64,000 bases of DNA from Cavenderia fasciculata (Eukaryota > Evosea > Eumycetozoa > Acytosteliales > Cavenderiaceae). The position numbers and the translations under genes are program-made. The notes beneath the pieces are model-generated. The model saw only the letters and a program-made list of their open reading frames with translations, had not been told where the DNA came from and made no database searches. The stretch spans positions 1,116,001 through 1,180,000 of the forward strand of contig NW_004457695.1 in NCBI RefSeq assembly GCF_000203815.1, written 5' to 3'. The first letter of the stretch is position 1. Each line of letters starts with the position of its first letter. Of the stretch, positions 32,178 to 43,268 are shown in pieces.

Positions 32178-33436
32178 TCTCTAGATTTGATTGATTATTA
32201 TTGATTATTATTATTATTAGAATAATATTTGTAAAATTAATAGAAAGGTTGTTGAGTTGATGATTATAATAAAAAAGAGGAGAAAAGAATCAAATATGAG
32301 ACACACAAGAGAACATAGAGTATTCTATTATCAACCCAACTTTATCTAACCTAACCACCTACTACACCACCACACATTAAAGTTAATTAATGATGAAAGC
32401 TGTGTATATCACAAAACACCCTTTGCAAACTTTTGTTTTTTTTCCTCTCCACCACACAATGAAGGAAATGCAACCAACCAACTCCAACTTTCTCTCTCTC
32501 ACATCTAGTCAATGACAAATAAATTAAAAATAGAAAACCCACACAAATGCATTTGTCATGTATATAATTGGAGTAAGTTTTATTTTGCATCCACGTCCGA
32601 TTGGATAGACTGTCAAACAGTGTGTTTGGGTGTTGATGTTCTATAAGGGGTAATCCCACCCCCCAACCCAACAAACACAAAATGACATTGTTTGGTGATA
32701 ATATCTTTAAATTTGTTTATTATTGGCAATTTCATTCTCTTTTTGGTTAAAAACAAACAAACAAATAGATATTTTACAAATAATAAATAATAAATAATAA
32801 TAATAAATATTATTTATATTTATTATTTTCCTTTTTTGTTTTTGGATTGATATATACGACGATTTGGATATCGATTGATTTCGTTTTTGTTGTCTATAAT
32901 ATCAATTAGCCTAGAATTGGTTGTTGTAGGTGATTATATTTAGTCGTTTAAAATATAGGTTTGGTTGATTCGATTTTAAAAATGACACAACTGGACCATC
33001 AATCTTTAAACCATATCAACAATGATGCTATAGCTCAGTACTACTTTCTCTCTCTCTTTATCTCTTGTCATGAAATTGATCCTGCTTATGTTTGTTGAAC
33101 AATCGATAGGTCTGGTATGTGGCCCAAAGTCAAAGAAATATTTCTTTTTTTTTTTTTTTTTTTAAGATAGGCACTTGGTTTGTCATATCTTTTACTTTTG
33201 ATTGAAATATGAATGGTTTATGAAAATATCTAGTGGTTCCGTTCGTTGAGATAAATTCGATACAATAAAACAGAGACATGGAATAAAATTGAACAGATTT
33301 TTTTAAAATAAGAGGTAAGGACTCGCCCTAAGAATCTGATTCCGTTCCATTTGAAAATGTATATATATCTCCTCCGTCGACTAGAAATGAAATCATCATA
33401 ATTAACATCATTTAATTAACAACAAAACAAAACAAA
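32178..33436. other. Long intergenic region
   Basis: No convincing gene. 32180-32380 is the promoter of the MG-start copy 3. 32400-32690 is pyrimidine-rich and low in A/T compared with its surroundings, with an open frame on the minus strand that has no family features. 32760-32830 is simple AAT/AAC repeats; 33150-33172 is a T-run. From 33322 begins the conserved promoter block of the secreted-peptide gene. Confidence 0.5.
33322..33400 (+). promoter_or_regulatory. Duplicated promoter block, copy 1
   Basis: Contains CGCCCTAAGAAT, then ATTCCGTTCCATTT, an AATGTATATAT box and CTCCGT-GACTAGAAA. The same elements in the same order and spacing occur at 34088-34165. From CGCCCTAAG to the ATG is 113 nt here and 112 nt in the second copy, so the spacing has been kept. 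Confidence 0.7.
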
Positions 33437-33798
33437 ATGAAATTCACCATTCTCTTATTCATTGTATTGTCAATATTTGCAATGACCGTTTCTGCCAAAC
33501 CACAATGTTCCTTTACTTGTGGCGATGGTTCTAAAGTTACTCTTCCAGATTTGATGTAAGATCATTAATATGAAAACCCCCATATTTAAATCTTATATCT
33601 AATTTATTTTCTTTTTTTTTTTTTTTTTTTTTGATTAGTCAAACCAAAGAACATTGTCAATTGGCTATTGAATTATCTGAATGCCCAAAGATGAATATTC
33701 CATCTGGAAGATGTATCCCATGGTGCCCACCATGCAATTCTTGTCCACCAATGGATAATTTGGAAATTGTTTCCTATTCCTTCTCTGATGATCAATAA
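33437..33798 (+). CDS. Small secreted Cys-rich peptide, tandem copy 1
   Basis: 92 aa in two exons, 33437-33555 and 33639-33798 (phase 2). Signal peptide MKFTILLFIVLSIFAMTVSA is followed by a mature peptide with eight cysteines (CSFTC, HC, EC, RC, WCPPC, SC), enough for four disulfides. The stem GDGSKVTLPD and the tail LEIVSYSFSDDQ are shared with copy 2. I know no named family for it. It is too short and split for plain ORF calling, but the gene is supported by the conserved duplicate, the splice sites and the signal peptide. A role as extracellular matrix, defence or signalling peptide would be guesswork. Confidence 0.85.
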
Positions 33799-34201
33799 GT
33801 AATCATCGAAAATAAACTGCCCTTACCTTTGTTATAACTATTTCATTCGTCATCAACATGAAGAATTAGAAATGTTCAACAACATCCATCCTACTTTGCT
33901 AAAATCTTTATCATTTTTTTTTCCATTGTCTGAGACTTTGACCTCAACCAACTCGAATTTAAACGAGAAATAATTGGTAACTGCTGTGTTGTCAGACCAT
34001 GAAGATTAGGTATCACGACCTACGATGAAAATTCTGTTCTTTGTAAAATATCTTGACCAGATTTTTTGTGAAAATCGAGGGCAGAGACACGCCCTAAGAA
34101 TGGTATTCCGTTCCATTTTAAAATGTATATATTCATCTCCGTTGACTAGAAACGAAATCATCAACAACATTATCTTTATCATCCTTTCAACCAACTCAAC
34201 A
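33799..34201. other. Spacer between the two peptide genes
   Basis: Holds the 3' UTR of copy 1 (with GAAGAATTAGAAATGTTCAACA, a stretch that recurs in altered form after copy 2 as GAGAGAAATGTTCAGCAACA) and the promoter of copy 2. The whole unit, promoter to 3' flank, was therefore duplicated. Confidence 0.6.
34088..34165 (+). promoter_or_regulatory. Duplicated promoter block, copy 2
   Basis: Counterpart of 33322-33400: CGCCCTAAGAAT, TATTCCGTTCCATTTT, AATGTATATAT and CTCCGTTGACTAGAAA. Conservation outside coding sequence suggests these elements bind regulators, or that the duplication is recent. Confidence 0.7.
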
Positions 34202-34590
34202 ATGAAATTCATTATTCTCTTGACTATTGTACTTGCACTCTTGGCATTTGTTTCTGCCAAGCCAGAATGTTCATTTACTTGTAGCGATGGTACTAAAGTC
34301 ACTCTTAGTTCTAAAATAACGTAAGATTTAACATAAAATAAAAAGAAGAGACTGAGAGAGTCTCAATCCTCATCAATCAATTAATTAATCAAAATATTAA
34401 TATCTTTTTTCTTTTATTTTTCTATTATTATTTTAGTACTGAAGAACACTGTAAATTAGCAATTGAATTATCTGAATGCCCAGTTATGAAAGTACCAGTT
34501 GGACAACACTGTATCCCATGGTGCTATCCATGCAACCAATGTCCAACATCTGATGATTTAGAAATTGTTTCCTATTCTTTTTCACAATAA
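34202..34590 (+). CDS. Small secreted Cys-rich peptide, tandem copy 2
   Basis: About 89 aa in two exons, 34202-34320 and 34437-34590; exon 1 is exactly 119 nt in both copies and the intron is phase 2 in both. Signal peptide MKFIILLTIVLALLAFVSA, then KPECSFTCSDGTKVTLSS. All eight cysteines of copy 1 are kept (CSFTC, HC, EC, HC, WCYPC, QC), as is LEIVSYSFS at the end. Residues between cysteines differ more than the framework, the usual picture for secreted disulfide-rich peptides. Function unknown. Confidence 0.85.
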
Positions 34591-35810
34591 TCAATCAATC
34601 AATCTAAACTAAACTAAATAAACCCACCCCTTTTGTTGTAATATTACTCTTCTCTATTCTTGAATTCATGAGAGAGGGAGAGAAATGTTCAGCAACACCC
34701 AACCTTTAAAATTAAATCGATCGCCATCAGAACACTTTGTACTATTTTCCTTATAATGAAAAGTTTGGTGAAGTGACAATGATGTGGAGCTACTTGTTCA
34801 TTCTATTCTTGGATGCCCTTTCATATAATGACGCAATGACAACACACACAATGTTACAACAAGGGGGCTAGATCTACTCTTACTCTCTCTCTCTCTGTCT
34901 CCTCAAGTGTAGTACGCATTACATAGTCTGCAACCAACATCAACATATTTATTTATAATCTACATAACCAAAAGAAAGGAAAGGACGTACACTACAACTA
35001 CAGTTTCATCATCTTTCATCTTGACAGTTTAAACTGTCTATCTGTTCTTCTATTCATTGCAATCAATACGATCTCGTCTTCTGCCAGCTCACTCACACCA
35101 AATAGCAAAAGAAAGAAAGAAGGGCAAGCAATCAATCGGTGATTGTGTCGCATGATCAAATTGATCAAACCCTCGCTTTATTCGACCAACCACCCTCTCT
35201 TGTCACATCTGTGAGTTTGAGTGTGAGGAGTCAAGCAGAGAGAAGAAGTAGTAGTATAGAGAGTGGTGAGTGTGGTGGTGGGGGGGGGGGGGGATGGCTG
35301 ACCGTTGTTGATCCCCCAAGCCATCAGATATACCTTCCGAGCAATTGCTGTTGTTGTTGGATGGGGGTACGTGACCACACCCATCATTTAAACCTCACTC
35401 ATTTGGATAGCTCGCTTATCTACAAACTTTTTGACTGACCATCATTATTTGATCAATTGATTGATTGATTGATTGTCATTGTCACTACTCCATTGTTTGT
35501 AAAAAAAATATATTTTAATATTCTACTAGTACTACTCCTTCCATACGTATCCTATCATCACCTCTGACCAATTTAAATATTTACATTAGAGCAATTTCGG
35601 TCATTGTCAACTTCATCATCATCAATCATCAATCATCAATCATCAATATTTTCATTTCACCCATCCAAAGTTGGAAGTGAATAGACCATTATTATTATTA
35701 TTACCAAATTTAATCAAAATCAAAAAAATAGACATTTAAAGAAAAAATTCTAACCAATTAATCAAATTTATAAATATAGTAGTAATCTTTAAATCCTTTT
35801 TAAAATAATC
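34591..35810. other. Long 5' region of the ankyrin gene
   Basis: No supported gene. Contains a C-rich/T-rich stretch (34860-34910), a poly-G run of about 14 at 35280-35294 that is exceptional in this A+T-rich DNA, and ATCATCA repeats at 35614-35650. Open frames around 35139-35438 on both strands are low-complexity and not convincing. Confidence 0.5.
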
Positions 35811-38800
35811 ATGAAATATTTAAAGAAATTATTTCAAAAAAATGGAAATGGTAGGAATGGAAATAATCAAAATCATGTTGTTGGTGGAATGAATCATCAT
35901 CATCATCATCATTTGGATGAAGAAATAATTGACACTAATAGAAATATAATAGCAATGGAAGGAGAATCTGAAAAAATAGATACAATGGAAGGTGGAGGGT
36001 CATCAACTGTATCTGATCAACCTACATCATTGTCATCACTATCCTCATCATCCTCCAACACTGCAGTTGGTGTTGATCAACAACAATCAATATCACCAAC
36101 AACTCTTTCTCCAATGGCTTTTTCACCTTTATTATCATTATCACCAAACTCTTCATCTTCCTTTTCATCATCACCATCCTCTCCACATTCATTTTCAAAA
36201 CATTTTTTTAATGGAGTTATAAATCGTAGAAATAGTATGAATAATAATAATAACAATCAAAATAATAATCAAATTAATAATAATATAATTTCCAACAATA
36301 ATAATAATAATAATAATATTCAAAGTAATAATAATAATAATAATAATATTTCTTCTTTAAACAATCAAACAACAACGACATTCTTTTCAATATTCCATAA
36401 TTTTTATTTAATTCAATATATTTTCAACATGGTAACAACTATAAATAATATAGAGGGTGGAGAAAACTATTATCAAAATCAACAACGTAGTCGAAGTTGT
36501 AGTAGTAGTAGTAGTAATAATGGATACCACCCGTATACGTCAGAGGTAGACATTTCAGATAACCGATCGAGATCGAGTAGCACGAGCAGCAGCCAATTCA
36601 ATTTTACATTGAAAAAGAAGTTTTCCTATTACACGCTCAACGACGTTCAGTGGATGTGCATCAACCTCCATTTCACATTATTGGCCGACAAGATTATTAA
36701 TTGCAAATCTGGTGTCGAGTTGTATGGATGGAGTGAACATTGCTTTGAAATATTATTCTCAAAGTGTCCGATACTAGGACTCATTGAGAGATTGGTAAAG
36801 ATTCGTAAACTTGCCAAATACTGGACCAATCCAACCAAGTTTACATCTGCCATTGATTGTGCGGCACTCAACCCATCACCACTGGTCGTTCGTATGCTTC
36901 ATGAAAGAGGTGCCAGTGCCACACGTGCAGCTATCGACAATGCGGCAGGAGTGGGTAATCTAGAGACCGTCACTTATCTACATAATACTAGAAGTGAAGG
37001 GTGTACTGTTGCAGCCATTAATCGAGCCGCGGCCATTGGTCATCAACTCATTTGCGCATTCCTTCTTGAAAATAGAACAGAAGGTTTTTCAAACTATGCG
37101 ATTGATCAAGCTGCCACAAATGGTCATCTTTTATGTGTCCAATATTTAATCAATCACTCTGCCACTACCAACACCAAACCCAGTGCAGGTATTCTACAAC
37201 TTGTACAATCCAATTCGAATCGTCGACCATCATCTTCATCAACATCATCACACCCTCGCCAATTACTCATTGGTTCAAAAAATCAACCACTATCATTATC
37301 GACATCTTCACTACCACCTCCTCGTTCATCTTTATCTTCCTCTAGTACCAGTACAAATAATAATAATAATAATAGTAATATTAAATGTACAAGTGATGCA
37401 ATTGATGGATGTTGTAGAAACGGTCATCAAGAAATAGTTGCATTACTTTTAGAAAAACAGGCACCTGTTTCAAATATGGCTATTGACTTGGCAGCATCGA
37501 ATGGGTATTTTGGGATTGTTCAATTGCTTTGTGAACATCCATCAAACTATCCATCGTCTCAATCTGCGATACAAGGTGCGTCGGCAAAAGGACATTTTGA
37601 AATTGTAAAGTATCTTTGTAACAAGAGACCTCAAACATTTACAACTAGAGCATTCCATGCTGCATCTTCTTTTGGTCATTTAGAAATACTAGAGTATTTA
37701 TTACAATTTGATAAACTTCAATTTCAACAATACCTAAATCAAAATGATCAACAACAACCTCAACAACAAATATACAAAATGCCAAATAGAGTATGGGATG
37801 TATCAATTATGAATGGTCATTTACATATTGTAAAATATTTACATCAATTACAATTAAAAAGTAGAGGAAGAGGAATGGAAGGAGATGGAGATGAAGAGTC
37901 GTCATCGTTGTCAGTTGATGTTGGGCAAATTAGTTTGACAGTTATTGATGATGCAGCAACTGAACCAAAAAACTATAATGTCATTCATTATTTATTGACC
38001 AATTTACTGTCATATGACTCATCAATAATGGATCACAGCCAATCACAATTCCCTGATCGTAATGCATACAACTGTCAACACCAACAACACCCAGTTACAT
38101 TTAGCAAGACTGCTATTATCAATGCAGCAGAGAATGGTAATTTACAAGTACTATCATTATTGTACAGTTTTTGTGATCGATTTGGTATAGTCGATCCTTT
38201 GGAATTCAAGTACAACAAAATTGTTGCAAGAGGTTATGTTTCAATATTAGAGTTTTTACTTAATAACCTAAAACAACAACAATCAAAAGAAAAACTTTGT
38301 AAAGTACAACAATTATTTCCAGAAAGTTTTCTTGGATTGGCATGTGAATTTGGACATGTTGGTGTTATAAAATTTATGTATCAACGTGGATTAGCATCAC
38401 CAGATACAACGTCTGATGAGGATTTGGTGGGAGCAGTTGAAAAGGCATCACTCAATGGATACTTTGTGATTGTTGAATTCCTAATGGAACATTATCCCAA
38501 ACAATCCAAACTCGTTGCCAATTCCAAGTCAATAGAACATGCTTCAAATAGAGGATATGTTGGGATTGTTCAATACCTCCACGAACACCATAACATTCCT
38601 ATCCCCATTCGTGCATTTGAATTGGCTAGTTCTAGAGGACACCTTCCAGTCATCCAATACATGGAATGTATCGATGCCAGTACCAACGAAGGTGTTGAAT
38701 TTCATTCTGCCAACAATCATTGTTTGAAATTAGCTATGCAAAATGAACAATATTCAGTTGTCAATCATTTCAACAGTAAAAAGGATAGGGATGTTAAATC

Positions 38801-38924
38801 AATCATGGTCAACTCGAATTCTTCTTCATTTCCATCTCCATGTACATCTCCTTCACTTTCATCTTCTTTACCTACCAAACTTTATCAAATTATTAAATCT
38901 CCAAGATCAAATAATAAAAAATAA
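35811..38924 (+). CDS. Large ankyrin-repeat protein of the dictyostelid type
   Basis: 1037 aa, no intron. Residues 1-270 are low complexity (His, Ser, Asn runs; DISDNRSRSSSTSSS). A conserved domain begins near 275 with FSYYTLNDVQWMCINLHF, followed by ankyrin-like repeats to about residue 985: AIDCAALNPSPLVVRMLHER, AAIDNAAGVGNLETVTYLHN, AINRAAAIGHQLICAFLLEN, AIDQAATNGHLLCVQYLI, AIDLAASNGYFGIVQLLCEH, AIQGASAKGHFEIVKYLCNK, SIEHASNRGYVGIVQYLHEH, AFELASSRGHLPVIQYME. The 'A-x2-A-A-x-N/RGH' style is that of the very large dictyostelid ankyrin family (related repeats occur in giant viruses). Repeats are protein-binding; partner unknown. Poly-Ser/Asn inserts break the array in two places. Confidence 0.88.
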   Translation: MKYLKKLFQKNGNGRNGNNQNHVVGGMNHHHHHHLDEEIIDTNRNIIAMEGESEKIDTMEGGGSSTVSDQPTSLSSLSSSSSNTAVGVDQQQSISPTTLSPMAFSPLLSLSPNSSSSFSSSPSSPHSFSKHFFNGVINRRNSMNNNNNNQNNNQINNNIISNNNNNNNNIQSNNNNNNNISSLNNQTTTTFFSIFHNFYLIQYIFNMVTTINNIEGGENYYQNQQRSRSCSSSSSNNGYHPYTSEVDISDNRSRSSSTSSSQFNFTLKKKFSYYTLNDVQWMCINLHFTLLADKIINCKSGVELYGWSEHCFEILFSKCPILGLIERLVKIRKLAKYWTNPTKFTSAIDCAALNPSPLVVRMLHERGASATRAAIDNAAGVGNLETVTYLHNTRSEGCTVAAINRAAAIGHQLICAFLLENRTEGFSNYAIDQAATNGHLLCVQYLINHSATTNTKPSAGILQLVQSNSNRRPSSSSTSSHPRQLLIGSKNQPLSLSTSSLPPPRSSLSSSSTSTNNNNNNSNIKCTSDAIDGCCRNGHQEIVALLLEKQAPVSNMAIDLAASNGYFGIVQLLCEHPSNYPSSQSAIQGASAKGHFEIVKYLCNKRPQTFTTRAFHAASSFGHLEILEYLLQFDKLQFQQYLNQNDQQQPQQQIYKMPNRVWDVSIMNGHLHIVKYLHQLQLKSRGRGMEGDGDEESSSLSVDVGQISLTVIDDAATEPKNYNVIHYLLTNLLSYDSSIMDHSQSQFPDRNAYNCQHQQHPVTFSKTAIINAAENGNLQVLSLLYSFCDRFGIVDPLEFKYNKIVARGYVSILEFLLNNLKQQQSKEKLCKVQQLFPESFLGLACEFGHVGVIKFMYQRGLASPDTTSDEDLVGAVEKASLNGYFVIVEFLMEHYPKQSKLVANSKSIEHASNRGYVGIVQYLHEHHNIPIPIRAFELASSRGHLPVIQYMECIDASTNEGVEFHSANNHCLKLAMQNEQYSVVNHFNSKKDRDVKSIMVNSNSSSFPSPCTSPSLSSSLPTKLYQIIKSPRSNNKK

Positions 38925-39156
38925 ATAAGTACGTAGTGATAGGTGCACCTTTAGGTACTTGACAATATTAAAAGAAAGATTTATCTTTATCTTTTTCTTT
39001 CTTTCTTTCTTTCTATATTTTTTTTTTATTCCTTTTATATAATATAGATAAATAGATTGTGTGAATTGATTTTGGGGGAGGAGCAACGTTTGATTGTTAT
39101 TATTGTTATTACATATGTGTATTGTTGTTGTTGTTGTGATTAATACTTTCTTTCAT

Positions 39157-40220
39157 TTAATTATTATTTTTTGATTGATTTAATGCATGAATCCAAGATT
39201 CTAGTTCATCTGGAGATTGTGCAGAACAATAAAATATAAGATGTTTATCCTTTGATTTATCCAATGGAATCTTGATTTGGAAACAGTTGGTACGTTTCAT
39301 CGATGTTGCAATATCAATTTCAGTGTCTGGTGTCAATACCAATTCATTGATCTTATTTTCCTTTGGTGATTTTGAATATGTCAATCTATTACGTTTTAAT
39401 TGGAACCATCTAACTTTCCAATTCTTTCTAATGTGTCCTCTCTTTACCAAATATCCTTCTTTTGCTATATCATTAATCTAACCGACAAATAAGTAGGTGA
39501 GTAAACTATATATCTCAAAATGAGGGAATAAACTATACATACCTTGATAGTAATACTGGCAACTTCAGAAGAAGAAGAAGCAGAAGAGGAGGAGGTAGGA
39601 GTAGGTGGAAGAGGTTGGAAAAAGGAAGATGACGACGGCGTTGTTGTCGATGATGAATCGTATGTATTATTATTATTATTATTATTAGTGGTGTATGAAC
39701 TGGTTGATGTTGCCGATGATCTCTTTTCAAGTGGATCAGAAAGTGATGCTATTATATGATGTTCTAATTTATGTGTATCGTTATTATTATTATTATGATG
39801 ATTATGATTATGGTTAATATATGATGAAGATGGTGTTTCAATTTCAGATTCTTGTTCTTGTTCTTGTTCTTCTTGTTCTTCTTGTTCTTCCGTTGATATA
39901 TGTTGTTGTTGTTGTTGTTGTGGTGGTGATGTACTGTAATTACTATTACTATTATTATTCTTTACTCTCTCCAAATAGATATCAAACTCTTCGACAGTAA
40001 TTCTTCTGACATAGTTGAATGGAAAGATACCTTCTTGTCGATTGACATTAGTTGTGAGACCTCTCCACCACCCATCACTAGCTTCCTCTAATATATCAAT
40101 GTAGGCACCTTCTACCAAAGACAGTTCTTCTTCCTCGGTGGCATCATATCGAAACACGACTACTGCCTTGTGTAGATCTGTATCATAAATGACTTGATCA
40201 TTTACATTAATCAATGTCAT
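39157..40220 (-). CDS. SH3 and PH domain adaptor protein
   Basis: 332 aa in two exons, 40220-39543 and 39477-39157 (phase 0). An SH3 domain lies at about 15-75: KAVVVFRYDATEEEELSLVE, then ASDGWWRGLT and GIFPFNYVRRI, with the Ala-x-Tyr, Trp-Trp and Pro-x-x-Tyr ligand-binding residues all present. A 140-residue low-complexity linker (poly-Q, EQEQE, HNHNHH, poly-S) follows. A C-terminal PH domain starts AKEGYLVKRGHIRKNWKVRW and ends with DELESWIHALNQS, including the invariant Trp. PH domains bind phosphoinositides, so this is probably a membrane-recruited adaptor binding Pro-rich partners. The order SH3-PH resembles several actin or endocytic adaptors but I cannot assign an orthologue. Confidence 0.88.
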
Positions 40221-40708
40221 CTCTCTCTCTCTTGATCTATTCTGTTGATAATCTATCTATTATCTATGTATCTACTTGAGGAAACGATTCCAACTATTAA
40301 ATACTATAACTACCAATTACTTCGAGACCCAGACAACCCTTTGGTTAAAACCCATAGTCTCCCCCAAAAAATTAAAACAAAAAAATAAAAAAAGAAATTA
40401 AATTTCTTCTTTCGACAAGTCATCATCAATCTAGCAAGATCTTTAGTTCAGAATAATATCTCCAATTTACTTTTAATTTTTTTTTTTTATTTATTGATGA
40501 CCCCCGTCAGTAATAATTATTGGGTTAACAACCAACCAATGAGAATAATAATAAATAAATTAAAATTGATGATCGAGGTGGCTAAAAGTAACAGATGTTA
40601 ACCCTTCATTATAAAAACTCACATTTTTTAGATCATCATCATTCATTGCAAAGTTGGTTATCTCTTTATTATACTGTATACAGATAATTTAATTTATTCT
40701 TACTTACT
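40221..40708. promoter_or_regulatory. Divergent promoter region
   Basis: 488 nt between two divergent start codons. Contains A- and T-runs, a C-rich patch near 40320-40370, and ATTATAAAAACTC at about 40608-40620, about 90 nt before the ATG on the plus strand, which looks like a TATA element. Confidence 0.45.
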
Positions 40709-43164
40709 ATGGGTGTACAAGGATTTACTTCTTATTTTAAAGGAAAATCGGGTAGAGGTATCTATCTCACCGATGAAGCAAAGAAACAAAGTATGTCATA
40801 TGATTCATTCAATTCAAGATATCTTGCTTGATACAGATCTAATACTAATCCTTTCAATTATTATTAGAACTGATTATAGGTATTGATGGTAATGCATTAA
40901 TGTATTACTTGAGTGATAAAGTATTATCATCTGTAGGTTCTTATATCAATGTATGTATAAAAGTAAAAAAAAAAAAGGAATTTGATTGGTTGATTGAATC
41001 TCTAACCCTTTATACATTTATATAATTTTTTTTAGTTGTATGATGATATTAAAAACTATTTTGAATCATTCTTAAAGAATGGAATGGAATTGATTGTATT
41101 TATGGATGGGTTCACACCAATTGGTAAATTTAAGGAATTGGAAAAGAGATATGAATCAAAGTTACAAGATATTAAAGAATTGGTTGGTAATTTAATCGAT
41201 CCAAATGCTAAATTCCCATTCACTAGATTCTTGCCTCCAAAATTATTGTTGGTATGTAAACAAACAACCAAACAACAAAAACACATTGTCTCTGTAATCA
41301 ACTAATTAACTAATTAACAAATTAATTCAACTTTTTTACTTTAGAATGAATTTAAAGCAGTATTAAAAGAATTGGGTATTCATTATCATGGATCATTCCA
41401 AGAATCTGATAATGAAATGAAACAATGGGTTGTTGATAACAAAGGAAAGATCTTTGGTGTCATTTCAAATGATTCTGATTTCCTATTTTTCAATCTTGGA
41501 GAAACCTATTACTTTGCTCTATCTGATCTAAAAGTTGAAGATAATGAAATTTATGGTCTTGGTCATACTTCAAAACAAACTTCTTTGGCTCTTGGTATTG
41601 AAGAAAGAGTAAAAAACATCTATAAAAACAAAAAAGGAAAAAGAAAATCAACAAAACTAATTTATTTATTTTTTGTTGTACAATTTAGTATTTACCAATG
41701 GTAGCAACACTTATTGGTAATGATTATACTAAACATATTAGATCAAAGTTTAGAGGTAGTAATTATCAAAGAATAGACTCTATCGTAAAGAATATTGCAA
41801 ATTATAGTGGTAGTTCAATCATTTCAATCATTAAAGATAATTATCATAGACTTCCAAAAAATGGTAAAAAACATATCAAATTAATAATAATAATAATTTA
41901 TTTACTTTTTATTTTATTTTTTTTGTAGATGAAGAAATATGTTTAGATTCATACTTTTATTATTTACCACAACCAACCAAAGAACCAAGATCAGAAAAGG
42001 GATATATTTATGATGGATTATTCTTTGCCTATTCTGATCATAGAGATTTTAGATTTGTAAAGTCACAACCATGGTTTGAATACTTTTTCTCGATTGATTG
42101 TGGATCAAACTATAATCATTTGTCATTTATGCGTTCACCATATCAACAATCATCAGTCTATCAATTGGAACCTACTATTCCACTCTCTCGTTCGTTTGTA
42201 TTCAAGACTGCTCCCATTAGAGATAGAATGTTTGGATTGTTGGCCTATGAACTAAAGACTAGTGTTCATTACACTGAATTGTCTCCAGATCAATTCACCT
42301 ATGCCTCGGTTCAAAGAACCCCCATTCTCTCTGAATTTGGTGTCTTGGATTGTTGGAATGACAAGATTACTCTCCAAAGAAGATTACAAGAACTTTGTTT
42401 TATCTTTACCACTGATAAAGAAACTTCAAAAAGATTATCCTCTCAATTTCAATCAAAAGATTATCAAATGGATGATTTACTTTTAATTTTGTATGCCAAA
42501 ACAAAACAAAACAAAAACAAAACATATTGCATTTATTAATACTTTTATATTTTTCTATAGATTCTTAAAATATTTAAAAGGATGTAATTTAATTCCAAAT
42601 GCAAATAGAGAAGAACCAATTCAAGATTGGATGATTGATGCATTTATTTTACATCATGTTCTAATTAGCCATAGAGTAGATGTTGATAGATCAAACTTTG
42701 ATTCAAACAAACAAACATTTGAAGCTATCCAAATGTTTGATTATTTCCAAAGTTTAATGTTTATGGCAACCACTAGTTTGGATATTTTGGCAATCACCAA
42801 AATCCAACATCGTAGACTCCTTCCACCTCATAGATCTTTGGATTGTGTTGTCTTTCAAATACTTTGGAGAGAAGCATCACTTAAATCCAAACAAAAGATT
42901 GTAGACCCTATCAATGATTTATTTAGCTCTCGTAAATCTGTTATCACCCAAGATATTGAAAATCATTTCAATCAACTTAGACAACAAATTAATGGTTCAA
43001 CTTTATCATTTGATTATAAATCAAAGGAACAACAAGAAGAAAAAGAAGTAGAAAAAGAAGAAGTAGAAGAGGAAGAGGAAGAGGAGAAAGAGAAAACAAC
43101 AACCACTACAACAACATCCAATATAGAAATAAGATTGGAAAATCTAAAGCTTTGTAATAATTAA
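40709..43164 (+). CDS. XPG/PIN-fold protein of the FAM120/Asteroid group
   Basis: 661 aa in seven exons: 40709-40790, 40868-40950, 41036-41251, 41345-41608, 41689-41863, 41929-42490, 42561-43164; frames join throughout. It starts MGVQGFTSYF, the XPG N-terminal signature; IIGIDGNALMYY and VFMDGF hold acidic residues. The XPG-I-like part reads FLPPKLLLNEFKAVLKELGI, ESDNEMKQW and GVISNDSDFLFF, with the Asp-Ser-Asp of FEN/XPG nucleases. MVATLIGNDYTKH follows. FLPPKLLL and TAPIRDRMFGLLAYEL resemble FAM120A-C ('PVRQYVYGVL'), proteins that bind RNA and have probably lost nuclease action. Enough acids remain here that activity cannot be ruled out. The C-terminus is Glu/Lys-rich, then ends after poly-Thr. 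Confidence 0.78.
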
Positions 43165-43268
43165 AATAAAAAATACACTTTTTTTAATCCCATTTTATAT
43201 TATGTTCACCAAATCAATCATTCGGCATTTGTATTAGTAGGATTAGAGAGAGAGAGAGAAAGAGAGAG

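Noticed and set aside
32387-32680. 97-codon minus-strand open frame
   Set aside because: No family motif, pyrimidine-rich spacer DNA, and composition unlike neighbouring genes.
35139-35438. Overlapping open frames on both strands around the poly-G run
   Set aside because: Low complexity, mutually exclusive, no splice or homology support.
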